A DNA stretch of 64,000 nt from Paralichthys olivaceus. Taxonomy: Eukaryota > Chordata > Actinopteri > Pleuronectiformes > Paralichthyidae. This document shows, piece after piece, positions 61,301-64,000 of the stretch. The stretch is taken from the NCBI RefSeq assembly GCF_024713975.1, contig NC_091098.1, positions 11,380,816 to 11,444,815 of the forward strand, in the 5' to 3' direction. The position numbers and the translations under genes were made by a program. The notes beneath the pieces are model-generated. The model saw only the letters and a list, made by a program, of their open reading frames with translations, made no database searches and was not told the origin of the DNA. The number at the start of each line of letters is the position of its first letter. Position 1 is the stretch's first letter.

Positions 61301-63785
61301 AAATTCACAAAGGATTACTTCAAAAGGCCCAAGCTGAAGGTTTTGTTATTGACCTAGGTCAGCAGACCTAAACATTATCCAAAATTCAAAAGGAAGCAGT
61401 GCATGATGATCTCAGGCTTTATAGAGAACGACCAGAAGAAAAATCCTCCAAACGAGAACTGAAAGACTCTTAGCTTCTAAAAGAAATGTGCTACAAGCTC
61501 TGAAAGTAGATGGAAATTAGTACTGACCACTTTTGTTTTAGATCTTTTTTGTAATTTTAAATAAAGTGTCATCCTTATCTTTATGCCTCTTGGAAATTGG
61601 GTCATCTTTAACTTATTTAGACTCTCACGTTATCATAATTTTTGACCACAGGTACCCATAGTTTCCATGCCACTGTGCTTACTGTACTTAAAGAACCTGA
61701 TGCTGTGTGATGCAACAACATTGAACAGTAGTGATCTGTCGTACCTCTTCATTGGGTGCCATGCTTTTGCTCCCCCGGGGCTCTGCAGTGTCACTGCCCA
61801 GGGTCTTATAGTAGTCCCCAGTACTGGGCTGTTTGCTGAAGCTCCTTGATTTCCTGTTTGAATCCACACGCCGCAGTTTCTCGTGGTTCTCTCCAATGGT
61901 GAGCTGCTTAAGAGATAGAGATAACAAATGTTAAAAATTCAGTGAGAGTTATAAATGACTTGGCTTTACATATAGTTCCAACTGTATGTTATAAAATCTT
62001 TCCCCAGATTTGCGTAAAAGACATGTATTGTATTGTTTGATATGTCTTATTTACAACCAAAGACTACATACAAGGTAGTACATTTCTTTTTATGACAGGA
62101 AATGGGAAGTTAAATTTGATATTCAGCAAGTTCACGATGCGAAACACAAATTAGTTACATTTTATTCAGTAATAAATAAATATGTATATAGTTCATCTTT
62201 TTTTTCTAAAACAAAAATAGACAAGGGAACAGAATCATAAAAAGATGGGAAATAGATTTTTATGGATTGAATGTTGCTTTTGTGGTGAACTTTTTGTGAA
62301 ACCACGCGCTGTTAAATATTCTTAGTGGGTTTTGTTGGCAGATTAGCTCTCTCGTGTGACCAAAGCAGCTTTATTTGAGTAAGAGAACAAGGCTTTGATT
62401 CAGTTCATGTAAAAGGAGCATGTTTCATGTTAAGATTATACACATGCAGCTTTAGGTCCGGTGTAAGAGAGACCCCTCTATCCACAAAACGGAGTCAGAT
62501 GTTTAACTCGGCTGTTTTAGTTGAGCACTCTTACTTTCCGACATCTGACATCTATCTGAACCTGGAGCTGTGAACGCAGAATATTAAACTTCTGTCAATG
62601 AGGAGTCGTCACTGTTTGCTGCTGTTAGATCAGACTCTAAATATTTCAGGGTTCTCAGATATTACCAAGGAATAAGTTCACTTTGCATTTTTGTCATTTT
62701 GACTAAAATGCATCTCTGAGTCAATGTGCTGATGTTTCGCTCATGCAAAACCATTGCATTTGCATGAATTTCTCTGCAAAATTAACTTTGCATGAAACCT
62801 TTTCCCAAGAAATTACTTTCCGTAACGTAATCATCCCAAATGTCAGCTAACCCTGAATGTGAAACAGACCCTTTTTACAATATATTTTGAAAAAGTAACC
62901 TTCAAAACTGTCAACTACAAGTGTGCTTAGTCAGCATAGGAAAATATAAAGTTACTTTGACATTCAAATCTCACGTAAGCTAATTTACATCTTCAATGCT
63001 TATGGCTGTCATAACTTCTCACAAAATCGAGAGGCTCAGACATCAAGCAGGTGTCCTGGGTGAACGTCAGCAGGAATTAATTGACAGCTGACCCCTGACC
63101 TCTCCTCCTTTTGTGGTGTCGTGTTCTGAGTTCTTATCAACCAGTGTTAGTTTTGTTGACTCATGTCTGCTGTCAAAGAAATGGTCCTTCAGCACTCATC
63201 AGGTGGGAGGGTAATGTGAGCAGGCAAGCGCTACAGATGGTTTCATTGTCATCCTCCGGGGAGGTGGGCCGACAATAGCAAATGCACAAAGCATATTAGC
63301 GGCACCTTCCCATCCCCCACACAGACGTACACACACAGACAAGCTATCGCCCTATTATGTGGATCTGTCTGTCATCATAAAGTCATTGTTATATATTTGT
63401 TCTTACACAGTTTTTGTATGCAACATGAGAGATCATTTAGCCTGGTTACCGCTTGACATGGTTCAGTTATGTTTGAATGCGGTTTTGCAAAAGCCTCAGA
63501 TTATAATAGTTATGCTATAACAGGTATAGGCTGCAATTTTTAAACAACAATCAAAACAGAGTCAAAGTAGACAATTAAAAATAACAGATGCAACACAATT
63601 AGCCGTGCAGCATCTCAAACAGAACAGCTGCAGAAGCTGGAGATAAGTGAAAATTGACAAAGAAACTTTTAATGTTTACTGCATCTTCTTCTACATCGCC
63701 TTTGCCTCTAGTGAAAAACAAATCCTTTAGTAACTTAACATCTTACCTTAGGGTTAGAAATCCTCCCCTGTAGCTCTGCTCCAGT
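42371..63785 (-). CDS. espn: espin, actin-bundling protein of microvilli and stereocilia (3' part; N-terminus outside window)
   Basis: Exons right to left: 63747-63785, 61745-61906, 58716-58947, 57370-57423, 53243-53388, 52221-52604, 44047-44126, 43085-43096 and 42371-42518. All phases close, giving 418 residues of the espin C-terminal half. Espin cross-links parallel actin filaments in hair-cell stereocilia and microvilli. In order: [20 protein letters not shown] (extra actin-binding site); a polyproline run [13 protein letters not shown]; the WH2 region [20 protein letters not shown]; and the actin-bundling module [20 protein letters not shown] with [34 protein letters not shown] follows, and the end reads [16 protein letters not shown]. 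These match espin throughout. The ankyrin repeats of long espin must lie right of the window. The first exon's acceptor is the least certain. A long alternative terminal exon lies in the intron between 44126 and 52221. Confidence 0.93.
43085..43096 (-). CDS. espn: espn 12-nt microexon
   Basis: A 12-base exon between TGACAG and GTAAG on the minus strand. It is needed to restore the conserved reading EEKEQKRKADEK across the junctions. The preceding exon ends in AA, the microexon is GGAACAAAAAAG, and the next exon starts with AAAAGC. Human espin has EEEREQKRK at this place, to my recollection, which supports the call. Skipping it would remove four residues without shifting the frame. Confidence 0.8.
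43852..43935. repeat. TG microsatellite
   Basis: More than 80 bases of uninterrupted TG in an espn intron, about 110 bases from the 44047-44126 exon. It is the longest pure dinucleotide run in the window. Confidence 0.95.
44625..44667. repeat. short tandem duplication
   Basis: ACTCAATAAACCTTCTCACTG occurs twice in direct tandem in an espn intron. Each copy carries an AATAAA on the plus strand, which is antisense to espn. Confidence 0.85.
47668..47673 (-). terminator. possible polyadenylation signal after the alternative espn exon
   Basis: Plus-strand TTTATT gives a minus-strand AATAAA about 0.86 kb past the stop at 48537. It would end the transcript carrying the ESPNL-like tail. Confidence 0.3.
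48537..50723 (-). CDS. espn: alternative terminal exon of espn with an ESPNL-like C-terminus (728 residues)
   Basis: A continuous frame of 728 codons plus stop, opened by a pyrimidine-rich acceptor ending TTTAG at 50724. It starts in phase 0, as does the classical next exon (44126), so it can join the 52221-52604 exon directly. The first residues, [20 protein letters not shown] followed by a coiled coil around IEKQIENLQ and [14 protein letters not shown], resemble human ESPNL just after its [13 protein letters not shown] module. No ATG precedes this segment in the exon; the first in-frame ATG comes after it. Farther on come a basic RKRSLP patch and a conserved-looking core. The core runs from [17 protein letters not shown] through [19 protein letters not shown] to [21 protein letters not shown] polyproline stretch and an acidic C-terminal helix, [20 protein letters not shown], finish it. 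A separate nested gene is the other possibility. Function is unknown. Confidence 0.7.
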   Translation of the reverse strand, partial: FAASGHYQPQEWHYSPTHNAILGPFGELMTEADLNRIEKQIENLQVMHKVSEVERELEELEHELHQLLPVSAALHQGHFSVNPKQVHGQAEDLPAWCSKISTLLKSMAILLATLGGKEIDILDLVCPVYSQEEARSVSTGQSETAGSAGTGFIGRSQSFSTREDVENEIKQCGVSVKNLKANYEIQNQSQSLDNKANRVYKRKRSLPLVSESNHVPETIQEAVPCSSATVLESNSNGHLPSVEESVLPMVEEPVIIASHAPKTYAPHEIMAPTNIEQFNQVLSADPILNNGQLTRSLEVQTDLSYVQECIEMRKERIVFLFLEHWRKYTISESYRTKYGSRRGNHLDVDWEDYNQFSEQIGTEIESEDDKLLLFMKSKQVVGNLIGHWRTIMSQVPTRQIRRLSRAQMIYWPEHFLPHINGSPVSYESLTLDLFMLGYFQLLEMNMSRSERKFRHLLCYEMFDRLGSQKWEFIRQFHKEVMEEIERGKRDWPDGFEDIKLKYFGDCDEGGGVMTASLHCMSPEMPMATQESLPPPPSHPPPPPPPTHAAPLLPNTQSTPPVLPSPHNPSDGLPSSPAGTHDGVSNNGQCVEQRTLRNSMEDNAQGDVKSIEQRSSSETVVSNGNSSLKDHIQSSTTETLQQADTTAKAETTQHTTESSGLNPVKDIPPVTVKILEEPHVDKPPPRDESNGDSIKLIYELKEFSNEEIIRYIDRSFAFWKEKEAELFDI
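55020..55065. repeat. TC (polypyrimidine) microsatellite
   Basis: CT/TC repeats broken by TTTC, in an espn intron. On the transcribed strand this is a GA run. Confidence 0.9.
55226..55299. repeat. CA microsatellite
   Basis: About 36 CA units in an espn intron, preceded by a CACGCGCACGCG stretch. Confidence 0.95.
58243..58305. repeat. unit 1 of a dispersed direct repeat in an espn intron
   Basis: The stretch starting CTTCAATTGGCTAAATGTGG and ending CCACCCCTGATTCCCA is repeated with few changes at 59876-59940, in the same orientation. It may be a small repeat family or a local duplication. Confidence 0.75.
59876..59940. repeat. unit 2 of the same direct repeat
   Basis: Matches 58243-58305 with about four differences across the central 55 bases (for example TTATACCCTG against TTATACTCTG). 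The two copies lie 1.6 kb apart in the intron between the 58716-58947 and 61745-61906 espn exons. Confidence 0.75.
60985..61595 (+). pseudogene. decayed Tc1/mariner-like transposase relic
   Basis: One plus-strand frame, broken by stops and shifts, reads [19 protein letters not shown] then KLKVL. The familiar Tc1 segment is QDNDPKHTS followed by a lysine-rich helix and LKVLEWPSQSPDLNPIE. Only the first part survives recognisably. Upstream words (CTGGAAGCAAACATTACAAA and others) also suit this family. It lies in an espn intron and cannot encode a working enzyme. Ends are approximate and the exact family is uncertain. Confidence 0.55.
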
Positions 63786-64000
63786 CTGGACAGAGCCTTC
63801 AGCTCAGCAAAGCACAGAGAGTAGTGGTCACCACCTCTCCACTCGGCGCTACACTTGCCACTCTACCTACCCTCTCACTTTACGCACAGGCCTCATCAAT
63901 AACCTATCGGGCTGTCCACAGCAGTGACAATGATGTCACCCGGAGCCCACAGACCAACCACTCCCAATGTCTCTTATGCAAAACACAAAGTCCCTGGTGC

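Overview
The window is vertebrate nuclear DNA, almost certainly from a ray-finned (teleost) fish. Genes are split by GT-AG introns and every protein that can be assembled has a clear vertebrate counterpart. Long CA/TG microsatellites are present, as are interspersed repeats of types common in teleosts: LINE 3' ends, a Tc1-like relic and short inverted-repeat elements. I see no bacterial, viral or organellar sequence. Exon coordinates below were worked out by hand from splice signals, reading phase and family resemblance. No alignment or search was run.

Layout from left to right. (1) Positions 1-1256, minus: the first five exons of a Gfo/Idh/MocA-type NAD(P)-dependent oxidoreductase, which runs off the left edge. 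(2) 2885-5674, plus: taf10, five exons, head-to-head with gene 1. (3) 6868-18143, plus: ppih (cyclophilin H), nine exons; its 6.7-kb first intron holds (4) an intronless GPR160-like receptor on the minus strand (9248-10348). (5) 21019-25361, plus: ybx1, seven coding exons and a 3'UTR exon, with a CpG-rich CCAAT-box promoter. (6) 27117-38011, minus: arhgef16, 14 coding exons, tail-to-tail with ybx1. (7) 42371-63785, minus: the 3' part of espn (espin); the upstream exons, expected to encode the ankyrin repeats, lie beyond the right edge.

Phases close in every gene: taf10 186 aa, ppih 177 aa, ybx1 327/328 aa, arhgef16 700 aa, and 418 aa of espin. The genes are not one pathway. taf10 acts in transcription initiation, ppih in the spliceosome and ybx1 in mRNA binding. 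arhgef16 and espn both concern actin and cell cortex.

The most notable observation is in espn. A 2.19-kb open exon (48537-50723) lies in the intron that separates the actin-binding core from the usual espin C-terminus. Its start resembles the C-terminal region of the paralogue espin-like (ESPNL), and its phase and acceptor fit the preceding espn exon. The locus therefore appears able to make two proteins with different C-termini. One is the classical tail, which includes a 12-nt microexon. The other is an ESPNL-type tail of 728 residues. Other observations include three CTCF-like motifs in a degenerate tandem repeat between arhgef16 and espn, a perfect 23-bp inverted repeat in an arhgef16 intron, two related inverted-repeat elements on either side of the ybx1 coding exons, and tandem NAGNAG acceptors.
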